The notes beneath the pieces are model-generated. The model searched no databases. It was not told where the DNA came from and was given only the letters and a program-made list of their open reading frames with translations. Below, one piece after another: positions 10,741-20,601 of a stretch of DNA of 64,000 nucleotides. How positions within the stretch are numbered: the stretch's first letter is position 1; each line of letters begins with the position of its first letter. This DNA comes from Cadophora sp. MPI-SDFR-AT-0126 (taxonomy: Eukaryota; Ascomycota; Leotiomycetes; Helotiales; Ploettnerulaceae), in the NCBI GenBank assembly GCA_020747065.1, contig JAGMVK010000012.1, positions 1 through 64,000 of the forward strand. The letters run 5' to 3'. The translations under genes were made by a program, and so were the position numbers.

Positions 10741-11114
10741 GATGAAGACCAAAGACTGTCTAAATCTCTGAATCGTTCGATGGGGCGACTGTGGACGCCG
10801 AGAGACAGAATTTGTGTTGCTAGCTCATACATTAACAGCTACACAAGCTACGAAACCCAAAACATGCGCTTGAAACTCTTCCAAATTGTCCTTACTGGTG
10901 GGGAAATAAATGGGTCTCGTCTTGTTCTTCATTGTTGGGATACTCGATGGGCTGGAGTCCGGGATGGATATACTAAAATGAGAATGTCGCTACCACAATA
11001 CCAAACTTGACATTTGCAGAAGCTACAATGACAAAAGCGAACGCTTCAAACTCCGATCTGACATCGGGCATCCGAACCCCACGCATGACGGGCGTCAGTG
11101 ATCACAAAGCTTTC
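10741..11114. other. Convergent intergenic spacer
   Basis: This lies between the DUF3605 stop and the ABM stop. An open frame at 10780-11010 has no recognisable features. Confidence 0.35.
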
Positions 11115-11556
11115 CTAGCGCTGCGTGAAACCTCCAGCCGATGACAACAGCCTGTCTTCCGCCTTATCACTTAACAGCTTTTCGTCTTCGATGATCTTGT
11201 TAGCCTTCTGTAGATGGGGCTGCTTATGGTGGTCATCGAAGGCGTCCTGGGACGCCCAACTATGAAGGAATCTTGGTCAGCTCGTCTGCATACATTGTAT
11301 GACATGAAAATATCTCACTTCTCGGCAAGCACGAATGCTGTGGCTTTATCCTCCGTCTTGTACGCCCACACTTGGTAACTCAAGCAGCCAGGCTTGTAAA
11401 TCTTGACATTATTGCTCAGATTGAGGATAATTTCTTTGAGCTGTCTCTGTGTTAGCCGACTTACGGAAAGATTTCGCGATTCGGACGAACGCGAGAGACA
11501 GCGCCCGGTTTGGGACGCAAAGTCGCCATCAAATTGAGTGAGCGCGATGTAGTCAT
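11115..11556 (-). CDS. Small antibiotic-biosynthesis-monooxygenase (ABM) domain protein
   Basis: Probably three exons: 11556-11491, about 11450-11334 and a last exon ending in TAG at 11115. The product has about 110 residues, right for a single ferredoxin-like ABM domain (YgiN/quinol monooxygenase superfamily). Expected parts in order are MATLRPKPG (first strand and KPG turn), LKEIILNLSNNVK (helix), GCLSYQVWAYKTEDKATAFVLAE (strand pair) and WASQDAFDDHHKQPHLQKAN, the W..A...H signature before the last helix. Such proteins are cofactor-free oxygenases or stress proteins. The first intron is unusually short (34-40 nt) with a GTTCGT donor, so that junction is provisional. The second intron (GTGAGA..TAG) is ordinary. 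Confidence 0.65.
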
Positions 11557-13569
11557 ATTGGTTTGAGGTCGACGAACAAAGATGGGAGATTCCGTATTGT
11601 GTTGTGATTTACAGCTTTGTGTTCTTCGCGGCAGCTCTCTTCGGGAGGTGGTGGCTAACTTGCTTGATTTATCACTCCATTAGGGAGTGGCTTGGGAGGA
11701 TCTGTACATTGTGTAATCAGGCACAGCCTTCATCTATGCCGCAAGTACACCTGCAGCTGACAAGTATCCGCCACGAAGCTTCTGCAGCTAGAAAGAATGC
11801 GTCCTCGGGTCGCCCTTTCCTTACCCCCGGCTTGCCAAGGACAACCCCATACAAAGCCCTGGCACCATCATCGTGTTTCTACCTACCTCGAGCACATTAA
11901 CTTCAATTCAAGATCAGCTCTTGCTGGGTTCAAGGGGTAAATCGAAAAAATGTCACCAAGAAAGAGGATGACGCTATCTCAAAGCTTATGCAGTGATCTT
12001 CAAGAACCGTGAGCGGGATGCACAGGACGAGGTATGGACCGATCCAATCTATAACATTTCGCACTTTCTGTAAACCCGAATCCCGAAAAGCATCTCAATA
12101 CTCACCTCGTATTTGTCTCTACATTATCTTCCAAAAATCCATAATCTAGACTCAGAACAAGTGATAGGCGAAAAGTGCTCAATGCTTCTCAGAGCATCAA
12201 AGGTAGAGGTGGGCGGGCCGTCGATATCCAAAGGAGATAGAGGACCTCCATCTGCCTGTACCGAAAATTGACAAATCCGACAGACGCCAATCATTCCTAC
12301 GATTCCACGCTAGTGATCATCGGGGAATCATATTCAGAACAAAGGAGTGGGTACGGAGTTCGTTCACGATTTGCAGGTGGTGGACTTGGTGTGGCTTATC
12401 CTTCGTGTGTCTTTTAGCATAGAACACAGCCCAGACTGTTCTGGGCTTTATCTCGAGCTGTTCCACACGGTACCATCTCAGAGGAGGCGAGACGAATCTG
12501 GCAGTAACAGGTGGCGTAAAGTCCGATGCTGTGGCCACGAAAATAGTATTGTTTCAGAGCGAATTAAACAGTGCCGGAAAACTACGGACACGAACTCCAG
12601 AGTTATAATTAATCCCTTTTCTCTGGCTATGGTTTGAACACACCATACGATAAATGTGAAATTCAAATTTGAGTGGAGATCAAGGGAAAGAGTCGAATCC
12701 AGATCGAGAGAGACCGGAAAGCATCCAAGGATCCCTCATGATCACCAGGGTGGCGAAATACCTCGACTCACCTGAGTACGGCATCGGATGTCAAGATCTT
12801 CTCAAGACCAATAATTACCAAGAGATGGAGTGGTGAAGCACCAGGGCTTGTTATTCTGACCACCCAATAACGAATAGACTAATGTAGGGGGGTACCTTTT
12901 GGCAAAATAATCCAGCATACCAAACGAATACAAACCCATGATCTTGTAGCAGAGCAGCTAACATAATGGAACCGAACTGAGCTCTTACGGAAACAAAATA
13001 TTGGGTGTGCGGAGTCAACAGGTGATTGAACGCATGTCGTGATCGAGATGTGCTTGGAAATGCGCAAATCCCGCCCAACAATCCATTCGGCTTCACTGAA
13101 AACCGACTCCGCATTGCATTGAGCCAGGATATCACACGTTGGGAGGCACTGAAGAAAAGCAATGTCTCTCAAGCCGCAAACAGTAACCAGCATTTCGCAT
13201 ACTGCCACACCACACTGTATTGCTTATGATCAAAAGTGCCTTGGTGTTTTAGTATTTGTTGAGTCGAATCAGATTTCTGGGCTTCTCATCGATGAAGGTA
13301 AGTTAGCATATACATATATCATATTCAATTTTTTTCAACAGATCAACAAGCCAGGATCAGTACCCATGATGGTACAAGAGATTGTGTTGATGTTTACATC
13401 TTGCAGACCCGCCTCGCTTGCAGCCCCTCTGGAGTTCGTGCTCCATAAAAACTCCACAGACGATTGGGAGATATTCGCGCCGTTGTCACACCGCTAGCGT
13501 GATCGACACTTCTGCTGCTGACTGCACCAACTGAAGAATCTTACACACAAGGTCAGAAAAGAACACAAC
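11557..13569. other. 2-kb region without a supported gene
   Basis: Frames at 11604-11900 plus, 12317-12538 minus and 12851-13208 minus/plus show no domain, no splice-consistent extension and little coding character. The stretch around 11730-11920 has weakly protein-like segments (reading AFIYAASTPAADKYPPRSF) ended by a stop, and might be a remnant of a lost gene. Confidence 0.35.
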
Positions 13570-14472
13570 ATGCCAGTTGTAGAAGACGCCCAGACATTCG
13601 CCCCCTTTGCGATACTCATTCGGAGTAGATCGCTAATTCTTGTCCCTGCGCTGATTGCGAAAACACAACCTTCTTACCGGACCTTCTTTGCAAGCCTGCA
13701 TGCTAACGAGGAATTCTGTGAAATGGGATTTGGACTGGGTTTTCTAGCAAGATCATGGAATGATGAGGAAACTTTAGCAGGCCTTGACAGATCTTGGAAG
13801 AGAGATCGGGAAATGGGTGATTTTGCCGTGGGCAGACTCGTGGAAGACGATGACCTCAAGAGCTGCAGAGGAAGAGCGCTAGAGAAAGGGACGCAGGATG
13901 TAGTGATTCTTGAGGAACAAGAACTCGGTCTGTTGCAGATGGAAACCATTGACTGGGTTGGCTATGCAGGTGTCCGTGACGCAAGCACGACTTCTATGCC
14001 GCCGCGAACTTCTGAAGATCCTCCTCTTCCACCTTGGCAGGAAATGATTGAGCTGAGGTATGGCGTTGCACAGAAATGGTGTGTATCTCTCTTTCTGAAA
14101 TCCTGTCCATCCAGAATTCCGGGACTTTGCTCCTTACTCTTGAAACCTACCCCTGGCACATCGGAAAGACAGTGTTCTGACCTCTCAGGCAGCTGGGGTT
14201 CAGGGATAGCCAGAGCTGCGGCAGAGGCTGTTATGCAGTGGGCCGTAGTTGAAAGAGACGTGAGACGCTTTATTGCGGAGACAGAGTGGAACAACAGCAG
14301 AAGCGGGAGGGTTCTTGAAAAGTTGGGCTTCACGTTGAGCGGGACGAACTATTGTGAGCTGCCTATTGTGACCAACATATCTACCCTTCGTATGCGACTG
14401 GAGGCTAATTGTTGCGCTATCAAGGGAAGGAGCCAAGTGAAATCGAATGGGAAAAGATACCACGTGCTGTGA
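13570..14472 (+). CDS. GNAT family N-acetyltransferase (RimJ/RimL-like)
   Basis: The frame is open throughout, but one intron is likely: donor at 14079 (GTGTGT) and acceptor AG at 14191-14192. This removes 114 nt and joins RYGVAQK directly to CWGSGIARAAAEAVMQWA, the acetyl-CoA-binding motif A (Q/R-x-x-G-x-G/A region). The spliced protein has about 262 residues. Other family features are RSLILVPALIA at the start, SLHANEEFCEMGFG, DWVGYAGVRDA, PPLPPWQEMIELRYGV and the closing SGRVLEKLGFTLSGT. Enzymes of this type acetylate protein N-termini, amines or small metabolites. The acceptor substrate cannot be read here. It is the right-hand member of the accessory region, about 4 kb from the WecE-like relic, and is intact. 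Confidence 0.8.
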   Translation: MPVVEDAQTFAPFAILIRSRSLILVPALIAKTQPSYRTFFASLHANEEFCEMGFGLGFLARSWNDEETLAGLDRSWKRDREMGDFAVGRLVEDDDLKSCRGRALEKGTQDVVILEEQELGLLQMETIDWVGYAGVRDASTTSMPPRTSEDPPLPPWQEMIELRYGVAQKWCVSLFLKSCPSRIPGLCSLLLKPTPGTSERQCSDLSGSWGSGIARAAAEAVMQWAVVERDVRRFIAETEWNNSRSGRVLEKLGFTLSGTNYCELPIVTNISTLRMRLEANCCAIKGRSQVKSNGKRYHVL

Positions 14473-15385
14473 ATTAATAGGATTGTGATTCGGACCTAGC
14501 GTCATGGGACATGATGCGGCCTGGTCATAGGTAGTAACTTGTAGGTAGGAGCTAGGAAAATGAATATATGGCTCGGCTCTTTACGAAACTTGATGTGTGC
14601 TGTCGATGGCGAGTTTGATTTCGAAGGAAAAGGGGCCTCAAGGTGGCTATTCCTCGGCTGTCTTAATTATCTGGAAAGCCGGAACTATATCGAAATCTCT
14701 CTCTCTCTCTGTTTCTGGTGGCAATGTTGAGCGAATGATCAATGTTCGTCGTATCAATGTTATTTTCTCCCAAATCTATATAGCCACAAGTTGACAAGAG
14801 GAGTTAGTTATTGCCAAGATGCCAGAATCTTTCATAGTCCTAAAACCATATATATTTTTGAAGAGTAAAGTGCTCTTCACGGAAAGCAAGGTATACAAGT
14901 AGCTTTAAATGAAAAATAAACTAATAAGATTACCCAAGCAGTTCCAGAACGGGCCACCTCCAGGTGAGAATAGTCTTTGGGGAGATTTTGGGGAAAAATT
15001 ACTACTTGCAAGGCAAAGTAATCACTAAACATTTGCCTTCTCGAAGTCCCGGGGAAGAGGGAGAGAGAGGGGAGGGAGAGAATAAGCGTACCCCTGTTCT
15101 CGCTTCGCACCATCGCTCATCTTGGCCTAGCGCTGAAAATGATACCCGGGAGAACGAGAATGAAACAAAACATCATATTCTCACTCATACAGTACGGGGA
15201 AGCATGTAAAGACGGCGCGCCCGCTAACTACCACCGTTGTCAAGTTCTGTGGCCGTCATACGCATCCATCGAGGCTAAGGACTCAGACCCTTCGCTGGCT
15301 GCCATATCCTGTGACCTCGATATCGAGTCCTCAGGAGGAGGGCCACGGCCACGGGTGACACTTCCATCAAAGAGGAATATCAGAG
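14473..15385. other. Intergenic region between GNAT and POP8
   Basis: A TC-dinucleotide run lies at about 14696-14712 and a purine-rich GAGAGG run at about 15060-15082. No further gene is seen. The second half presumably carries the POP8 promoter. Confidence 0.4.
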
Positions 15386-15826
15386 ATGACGAGTAACGGG
15401 GATAGCACAAGCACTGCCGATCAGAAAGACAACCAACGGACGCTCCACAGAGGATTTGAAATTACGTCCAAGATCATAAAGACACCTCAGTTCTCATACG
15501 CCCATCTTCAGCTTGTGTCCGAATCGCCAAGCTCAACAACTTCGCATTTGGATTCTCTCACAGTACGCTCTTACATTGGAGCCGCTCTGAATCAGTTCCT
15601 CGGACTCACAGGCTCAGCAATTTCGATTGACATTCTGAAGGTGGAGGGCCGGGAAGCCTGGATCAGAATTCCTCGGGAAGATCTCAGCCCGGTTATTGCA
15701 GCGGTAGGAGGATGGACTGGAGGTTCTGAGGTTGATGACAAGGTGGGATGGAGAGTCCTAACCTCAGGGAACTGGCTCAGTGTTCTGGTCGCGCAAGGAG
15801 GAGCGGATTTGATTTGGAATCAATGA
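15386..15826 (+). CDS. POP8: RNase P/MRP subunit POP8
   Basis: Single-exon gene of 146 codons. The protein starts with a polar leader and then has the Pop8/Pop5-like alpha-beta domain: GFEITSKIIKTPQFSYAHLQL, the SYIGAALNQFLGLTGSAISIDILKVEG core and the WIRIPREDLSPVIAAVGGW turn-helix. The length fits the fungal family. It belongs to the nuclear ribonucleoprotein complexes that mature the 5' ends of tRNAs (RNase P) and process ITS1 of pre-rRNA (RNase MRP). A 23-nt G run begins 11 nt after the stop codon, inside the presumed 3' UTR. Confidence 0.8.
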   Translation: MTSNGDSTSTADQKDNQRTLHRGFEITSKIIKTPQFSYAHLQLVSESPSSTTSHLDSLTVRSYIGAALNQFLGLTGSAISIDILKVEGREAWIRIPREDLSPVIAAVGGWTGGSEVDDKVGWRVLTSGNWLSVLVAQGGADLIWNQ

Positions 15827-15836
15827 GAGGGAGGAA

Positions 15837-15859
15837 GGGGGGGGGGGGGGGGGGGGGGG
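15837..15859. repeat. Homopolymer of 23 G
   Basis: An uninterrupted G run directly follows the POP8 stop. It could form G-quadruplex structure in the transcript or DNA, and its length is likely variable or subject to assembly error. Confidence 0.95.
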
Positions 15860-16067
15860 CACGTTCGGCACACGCAACATGATTCACATCTCTTTTGCGT
15901 TGGGTCAATGTGCGACTGTCATCTAATCCCCTAGTTGTGCACCTATCATAGTCTGGTCTTTTTGGGTGTCCCAACGCCCGCTCGCAATGCCTTTGTTACT
16001 TCACATGCAACGAAACCATCCCAAGAGGTACACGCATGCTCTTTTATAGGAATTCATGATGGGTTCG

Positions 16068-17823
16068 TCAGGTCATAGACATGAGACTGCTTTGTGCATA
16101 GGCCTGTCCTCTGTCAGCGGGGTTTCGATGGAGGTAATGGGAGAACGAACCATTGGTTTGATGTTGGGATGTGGAACAGCGTCAAATTTGTGGAATTCGA
16201 GCTTGTAGTCAGGGCCAATGTTGATGTAGGCACCTTTGTTCTCAGTGCTATCACAATACCGTGGCGCAGAGAAGACTTCAAGAGAATTAGTACTTCAATG
16301 TCACACAACTTCAAGGGGAAATACCTGTAATGCATCTCCCGTCATGTTCTTCTTCATAACCTTCCATTCTCACTTCATGGCTGCGAATGATGGCCTCTAA
16401 GCCGTTGTTTTCACAGAATCTCTTAGTGACATCTGGTCCGAATTGCATTCCAACACCCCTCTTACTGGGCCCGCGACCAGGTTCGGTCTGTGGGTCTGTC
16501 CACAGCATCTCCATCATAAGTCCTGCTTGCCCGGGTTGTCGCTGGTTGTGCCTGTTGAGCTTTCGGATATCATCCAGGGTGACTTTATCATCGGAGAACA
16601 GGCCACCGTGCAGTACAAGGTACTTTTTGCCGATCAGAGTCGCTAGTGGTAGTGCTGAGAAACTTTCCGAGAAAAGTTTGAATATGCGCTCTAGACACGG
16701 TCAGGATTATGGCTGTTGCAAAACACGCGCAAGAATGGAAAGGAAGATACACATACCGTTATATTTCGCCTTGCACTCTCCTTCGAAGCCATAAACACGG
16801 TTCATATCGTCAGTCTCATGATTTCCACGGTTTATGAAGAACGAGGCTGGGCGCAACCACTTGTACGCATATAATAGAAGAGCAATCTCAGTTGACCAGG
16901 AGCCTCTGTCAACGAAGTCTCCATTGAATAGATAGTAGTGCTTCTCGGTCGGAAATCCATTCAACCGGAAAAGTTCCATAAGATCGAAGAATTGACCTAC
17001 ACAGAAGATTAGTAGAGTTGTCGGAGAAAAAGGAAATGGCCACCTACCGTGTGTATCTCCACAAACGGTAAGATTTGCATCATCTTCGATCTCCATCTCG
17101 ACCATAGTTGCTTCGTCATAAACAATCTTTTTAACGGCAAGGATAATTTGATAGACGTATTTCTTGTGAATCTTCTTCCCGTTCTTGAAACGGTCCAACA
17201 TATCACTTATGAATTCCTGTGTCATCTCCTGTTCCAATCGTACCCCGTCATAATCGGCGTCCACGACCATCGACTCCAGGTCCAGACCCTCGGCTGCAGA
17301 TGGCTCGTCTCCTGGGTCGATCGCCTGGAGGAACGCAACTCTCTTGACAATCTTCTCGCACTCTGCCAGCTTAAGCTTCGCATCTTTGTCATTCGGCGCT
17401 TTCCTAACTACGGTCTTAAAGTCCCTTAGTGCCTCTTTCGATTTCAGAATTGCCGTGTAGGCAACGGCTCTGCGGTAATATGCCTGGGTCGAGGTCAGCT
17501 ATCGGCGCTGTCTATTATGCTGCAGGAACCACCACCCACCTTGACGAAGTTTGGATCGAGTTCGATTGCCTTTGTAGCATCTGCAATAGCATAACCATAT
17601 GCCTCGGACTTGATGTTCGCCTTTTCATCTCGAGTTAGTCACGCGAGCAAGCTTACGAGGGTCAAGAACATACCTGTGCCCTGTTTGAATAGTATGTTGG
17701 ATTTTGGTCGTCGAGCTCTATTGCTTTGGTGTAGAAATCGATCGCGGTGGGCCAGTCGTGCGCAGCAAATGCCTTGTTGCCATCGTTCTTGAAGGCGACA
17801 GCCTGGTCCTCGGAGGCAGTCAT
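16068..17823 (-). CDS. PPT1: Serine/threonine protein phosphatase 5 (PP5/PPT1)
   Basis: The minus-strand gene starts at MTASEDQAVAFKNDGNKAFA (17823). N-terminal TPR helices (AHDWPTAIDFYTKAIELDDQ, then NRA-type repeats) bind Hsp90. The PPP catalytic domain shows the metal-binding signatures CGDTHGR, NGDFVDRGSW and NRGNHETDD, later HGGLFSD, LWTDPQ, IIRSHEV and FSAPRYCDS. Several short introns are present. The last one is worth noting: with a GTTCGT donor at 16150 and acceptor before 16103 (47 nt, CTGAC branch), the end becomes NIKPMAYAQSSLMSMT, the normal PP5 terminus. Reading through the donor instead gives an unrelated tail ending at 16073. The enzyme acts on Hsp90 clients in stress signalling. 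Its 5' side faces ESS2 divergently. Confidence 0.9.
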
Positions 17824-18505
17824 CGATGGAGGGAGAAGGTGGCGGGAGGCAGGACAATTGAAGTTGACGAGTAGGATTTATGGCCGCGGAATCGCTGAAT
17901 AATAGCAGGCAGATTTGACCGCAGTGGTATGTATGTGAGCAGCTGGAAAAAAGAACTTCTGGATCTTTTGAGCAAATAAAAGGTGAAGTAGAAGTCGAAG
18001 TAGAAATTGAACGAATGCACAGTCGAACGGAATTCGAGTCCAAGCTTTCCTTTCCCATCCATCCATCCACCCATCCATGTTCGCCCGCAGTGGCATACCC
18101 CTGTCAGCACTGCAAAGCACAGCACTGCACCAAATGGCGGGCAGCAAAATAAGGTTAGACTATAATAGGCTGGCCTAACCGAGCCTTTTGATGTGATGAT
18201 GGTGGGGTTCAGGGCGAGGCTCTGCTCCGACGCTCCCAACCTCCAATCTTCAACCGCGACCTTGACTTCAACTTCATCATCAACCTCCTCGAACACAGCG
18301 TAGCACAGCACAGCACAGCATAGCATAGCAGGCCAGCTCCTCGATTTTCAACTACCGCTTCATCAACCTTGGTCGCAGGATCTCCGCATACATCTTTCGA
18401 TGTCGACGTGACCCAGCCTTCGCCTGGCACAGTCGGTGACAAAGGACCGCTGCCTTTCATACGAAATCACATCACACCACGCCGAGTGCAACTTGAATCT
18501 CACTC
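17824..18505. promoter_or_regulatory. Divergent promoter region of PP5 and ESS2
   Basis: About 680 bp separate the two starts. Short tandem repeats are present: CCAT units at about 18056-18079 and AGCAC/AGCAT units at about 18301-18330. Several open frames here are low-complexity products of those repeats. Confidence 0.5.
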
Positions 18506-19903
18506 TTGGGCAGTGGCTCTCACTACGAACCCTGGAGAATGGAGTTGCCTACATCTTCAGCGCTTGTCCGCAAGTCAACAGATACCCAATTGATGCCGCC
18601 GCCACCCAAACGAATCAAGAGACCTAAGAATGTTATTGACGAGGAATCATACACTGATGCGATATCTGAAATCATCGCCCGAGATTTCTTCCCTGGGCTG
18701 CTGGAGACAGAAACTCAGCAGGAGTACTTGGATGCCCTCGACTCGAAAGACCCAGCATGGATTTCTACAGCCAGCCGCAGACTCACACACGTCATGACAC
18801 CTGGCAGACGGAGAGGAAGACGCGGCACCTCCATTCAGACCTGGACCCCACTTCGAGTGTCGGATACTCCCAGGACCTTCGCAGGCGATACTCCTATGTC
18901 GGTTGCCTCGGACGTTACGACATCAACGCAGGCAACACTGATGCCAGAGATTGATACCAACATGAGCCTGGATAGGTTTCAATCTTTGTATACAAGCGAA
19001 GATAACGAAAGTTTCTATAAACTTCTCGATAAGCAAAATCAAAAAAGAGCTGAGAAGTATGCCTGGATGTGGTCAGCCAACAATAAACTGCCCTCAAAAA
19101 TGATGCTGAAGCAGAAAGAAATCGAAGCAAAGCTTCTGATGTCGCGAGGCTCTCTTGTAGATGATGGCGGAGAAAGAGACAGGCTCGCCATTCGAGATGT
19201 CAACGAAAGACCTGCACGTCCCGACTCATGGAAGTCTAAGCCAGATAACAGCTTGATGTTCCGTGTTGACAGCGTGGAAGATTCTCTTGAGACAATAGCT
19301 CAAAGGTCACAGGCTAAGTCAAGGGCGGCTCCAAAGGGTGTTGTTTACAGAAATACCCGCATGCCTACCACTCAAATTACCCAAGACGAACCTAACATAC
19401 CCCCCTCACCATCCTTGTCTGCCGTCCGAGATGCTATCGCCGGACAACGACGGGCATGCGATTTGGAGTCAGGAGTGGGAGGAAATGAAACACCTCGAGT
19501 GAATGGGTATGCCTTTGTTGATGACGAGCCAGAGGATGAGCCGCAGATACCTGGTCCGATGATCGACCTGGGAAAGGGAGAGCTTGTGCGAAACCCTTTC
19601 GTCATTAAGGATCAGAGCAGAAGAGAAGATCTGCATCACCGAATGGTTGATAAAAATGCACAATCCAAGCGAATCTCAAACAAGAATGGGATGACAGGAA
19701 TGGTAGATGCGACTCACATACCGAAGTTTCCTAGCAGCCCAAGAGTTGGGTCCGGTCAGTTGACGCCAGCTGCACAGCGACTGTGGAGTAAAGTTGGCAG
19801 TGGAAGTTCTCGTGGGCCCTCATCCACCTTTGGTGTCCAAACCCCTCAAACCGTGCGGACAAAGTCTGGTTTAAGGGCGCGGTGGACGCCCTCGAACAAG
19901 TAG
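18506..19903 (+). CDS. ESS2/DGCR14 (Es2) family nuclear protein, splicing-associated
   Basis: Single-exon frame of 465 codons. The Es2 domain is recognisable from KRPKNVIDEESYTDAISEII through RDFFPGLLETETQQEYLDAL and continues with the SLDRFQSLYTSEDNESFYKL, Q-N-x-K-R-A-x-K-Y-x-W and NSLMFRVDSVEDSLETIAQ blocks typical of the family. The C-terminus is basic and Ser/Pro-rich (about 440-465, QTVRTKSGLRARWTPSNK). Homologues (DGCR14, fission yeast Bis1, worm ess-2) are nuclear and associate with the spliceosome, affecting splice-site accuracy. The first ATG at 18506 gives a 29-residue leader before MPPPPKRIKRPKN; the second ATG at 18593 may be the real start. Confidence 0.85.
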   Translation: MGSGSHYEPWRMELPTSSALVRKSTDTQLMPPPPKRIKRPKNVIDEESYTDAISEIIARDFFPGLLETETQQEYLDALDSKDPAWISTASRRLTHVMTPGRRRGRRGTSIQTWTPLRVSDTPRTFAGDTPMSVASDVTTSTQATLMPEIDTNMSLDRFQSLYTSEDNESFYKLLDKQNQKRAEKYAWMWSANNKLPSKMMLKQKEIEAKLLMSRGSLVDDGGERDRLAIRDVNERPARPDSWKSKPDNSLMFRVDSVEDSLETIAQRSQAKSRAAPKGVVYRNTRMPTTQITQDEPNIPPSPSLSAVRDAIAGQRRACDLESGVGGNETPRVNGYAFVDDEPEDEPQIPGPMIDLGKGELVRNPFVIKDQSRREDLHHRMVDKNAQSKRISNKNGMTGMVDATHIPKFPSSPRVGSGQLTPAAQRLWSKVGSGSSRGPSSTFGVQTPQTVRTKSGLRARWTPSNK

Positions 19904-20601
19904 TTGGGATTATCACCTAGGTTCCGGGCTGTATTTAACGTGAGATGCAAAAGGAAATTATCTACAGACACGCAGAGCCCGATCGACGAACCAGCAGGAT
20001 ACGAATGACCGTGAGGGCAATAACCTCGCTGTATAAGCCCTGGGACTTGTATCGAGGATAATGCGGGCTTGAAAGGCAGATTACCTGATGACCACCACGT
20101 CTTGCTGCGACTTCTGGTGATGGGCTTCAATTACCAAAGGAGATTTTATGTGTAAAAAGTGCCCTAGTAGCCTGGTTCGTGAATGTAAAGCGCAACGTAA
20201 GCTTCTGCGCCATAACGTAGCCCTAGTCTTGGGTTATGACATGCAGATCCATGACTTTATTTGCGTTTGAGCCAGCCAAAGTCTGTTCATGCCACATTGC
20301 TATTGCCAAGTCCCCATTGTGGAATACATAATTTGATCTCATGCCCTTGCTTCATTTTTGGAGCCGCAAACAAACAACACAGAAGCCTTAGCCGAGCCCC
20401 TTGCCAAGCAAATTGTGAGCTTGTGCTTTGACCTTGATGATGGACGTCATCAGCGATTTTTGCTTCTGAACCCCATCTCAATCCACAGCAAGCAATCACA
20501 AACCTCTGCTACTTTCTCCGTCACCTCCGTCCATTTCCTTTCAATACCGCGGTACAGGATGGAAAGATAGCTAGTTGCCGGCCTTGCTCCATTCTGCTCT
20601 G
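19904..20601. other. Intergenic region upstream of COQ8
   Basis: No gene is seen. Pyrimidine-rich sequence just before 20560 (CTCCGTCACCTCCGTCC) looks like a fungal core promoter/leader. Confidence 0.4.

Noticed and set aside
11604..11940. Weak protein-like segments between ABM and GNAT genes
   Set aside because: Interrupted by stops in the best frame and not matched to any family; at most a remnant.
16073..16103. Read-through C-terminus of PP5 ending at 16073
   Set aside because: Splicing the 47-nt GTTCGT intron restores the family-typical KPMAYA ending, so the read-through tail was dropped.
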